DNA of 64,000 nucleotides from Trissonchulus latispiculum (taxonomy: Eukaryota > Nematoda > Enoplea > Enoplida > Ironidae), in assembly GCA_030248195.1 (NCBI GenBank), contig JASAND010015622.1:124001-188000 (forward strand), given 5' to 3'. The notes below the pieces were generated by a model, which searched no databases, had not been told where the DNA came from, and saw only the letters and a list, made by a program, of their open reading frames with translations. Below are positions 62,612 to 64,000 of this stretch, in pieces. The translations under genes and the position numbers were made by a program. How positions within the stretch are numbered: the first letter of the stretch is position 1; the number at the start of each line of letters is the position of its first letter.

Positions 62612-64000
62612 ATTCTTTACTTTCAATGGTGAGTGAAAAGCTGAACCTCCTTCTTCCCTTCTCTCTTCCAGGTCCTGGTTTCGTGGGTACGAGGGTACCT
62701 GGCCCCTCCCGTCTTGGGCTTATCCTTGGTCTTTCCTGGTCCATCAGCACTGGTAGAAGCGCTACACCTATGTAGATGTTTTTGTCGTCGCACTTCTCAT
62801 TTCGAGTTGGCGATTTTATTTTAGTGGAGATTTTAACAACCATTGCAACAATCCCGTGCTATCGTGATGCTATAATAGCTAGGCAGCATTCAGTGGGCCT
62901 ATTCAGTGATTGCCGATTCAACTTGTTTCGAAGCCACTTCAGCAGTTGTTAGGCCTGCTATTAAATGATTCTGGCTATGTACTATCTGCTCTGGCAAGAT
63001 CAGCTCAACAGCTCAAATACAGTTTTTCAGTATTGTATCTTGATGGTTTACATACCAGAGTTCTGGTGGATGCACTGTGCACTTTCTATTTCTCGCCAAG
63101 CGGTTATTCATTCCTACATCGACCAAAACATGTGCGTGCAAATTTTGACCGTTATAGCAGATTAGCCATTGAAGTAAATCCCATCAACGTGTTTGTTTTT
63201 AGAATCGCCAGATGGAGATTTAGATAAACCGAAATTTTCCGGAATTCCGGTTTCCATTCAAGGAAAGTCTGAACTTTTTTAGTTTTTCGCCTAATTTTTG
63301 TCGCACTCAGTATTTAATTTTCACGATCGACTAGAGCTGGTACAGCTGCATATGTTTGCTCTTACAAGCTTTTCATGAAAATGCACAGAGTTGACGGAAT
63401 TCCGGATTTTCAAAATTTCCGAATATTGATAATTTTCTTTAATACCCAACCATATGGGCATCATTTGAGAACTCGTAACGAGTTGAACAATTTTTGTAAT
63501 AAAACCAATATATGGGTATGCAGCAAAATCTCGGAATTCACGAAAGCCGGACTTAACCCTGCTAGAGACGTCTTGAGTATTCCGAGAAGTGGTGGCATTT
63601 GTGAGAGTTGGACCTATTACAAAAGTTGCTCAACTAGTTAAGAGCTTTCAAATATATCCATATTGTGGGGTAGACAAAACTTTAAAACTCGGAAAATCCT
63701 GTTTTCGCGAATTCCAGCAATTGAGTGCCTTTTCAAGAGTTTGTTTGTTCCATTACAAAATTTGTTTCGCTCGCTAAGAGCTTTGAATTTCAAAATCCCG
63801 ATAGTTGGAATTTTAGAATTTCGGCAAAAAGCTTGTAAGAGCAAAAATATGCAGGTGGACTAGCTGTGTTCGAAATAAATCTTTGATTGCGACAAAAATT
63901 GGACGAAAAGCTTAAAATTTTAAATTTTCCGTGTATGTAGAAGCCGTCTGTTTTCTAGTTTCTAAAATGTCGAGTTCCTAACGATTCTAAGAATATATAC
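62612..64000. other. SINE tail and intergenic sequence
   Basis: About 62612-62820 (pyrimidine-rich, GAGGGTACCTGGCCCCTCCC) may be the SINE body. One plus-strand frame (62910-63227) ends Asn-Pro-Ile-Asn-Val-Phe-Val-Phe, faintly like receptor helix 7, but the rest does not align. No gene is called to the window end. Confidence 0.35.

Noticed and set aside
62910..63227. Possible receptor relic ending Asn-Pro-Ile-Asn-Val-Phe-Val-Phe
   Set aside because: Only the last few residues resemble helix 7; the preceding helices do not align.
1..64000. CRISPR arrays, bacterial-type operons, rRNA genes
   Set aside because: None seen; the tandem repeats lack spacers, and the genes are spliced and eukaryotic in style.

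Overview
This window looks like TE-rich genomic DNA from an invertebrate animal. The host genes I can defend are rhodopsin-like seven-transmembrane receptors, two of them with a spliceosomal intron. Almost everything else is LTR retrotransposons, hAT- and Harbinger-type elements, foldback/MITE elements, tRNA-derived SINEs, minisatellites and large duplications. I cannot name the phylum from this sequence.

Layout. 1-6.6 kb: remnants, including a decayed integrase (minus), a ~1 kb direct repeat flanking a broken zinc-finger ORF, and an LTR with a tRNA-Arg-type primer site. 6.6-7.5 kb: an intronless receptor gene (minus). 8,248-25,233: a ~17 kb Ty3/gypsy element with ~890 bp LTRs and a 4-bp target duplication. 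25.2-28.6 kb: foldback and SINE/LINE-tail repeats. 28.6-33.4 and 41.1-46.0 kb: two copies of one ~4.8 kb segment, carrying a Cys-rich terminal exon. Between them lie a 1.8 kb foldback element and a 1.8 kb hAT-like element with a perfect 8-bp target duplication. 47-64 kb: a second hAT-type MITE, two spliced paralogous receptors (49.2-51.5 kb plus; 62.1-59.4 kb minus), a receptor pseudogene cut by an LTR, a pair of oppositely oriented LTRs and a 67-bp minisatellite.

The most interesting object is the 17 kb retrotransposon. After gag and pol it has a further ~5 kb of coding sequence (ORF3 region). This begins with an N-myristoylation-like Met-Gly-Asn-Asn-Phe-Ser, contains a DEDDy-type 3'-5' exonuclease domain (RNase D/WRN type) with all catalytic residues present, and continues into a low-complexity basic/proline region and an unrecognised C-terminal domain. 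A consensus splice donor in the LTR and a strong acceptor 118 nt before the ORF3 start suggest expression from a spliced subgenomic RNA, as for env in retroviruses. DEDDy ORF3s are known (from memory) in bdelloid rotifer LTR elements, so this is either an independent or a related case.

The two spliced receptors share a phase-1 intron at the same codon, and each carries a large inverted-repeat element inside that intron.
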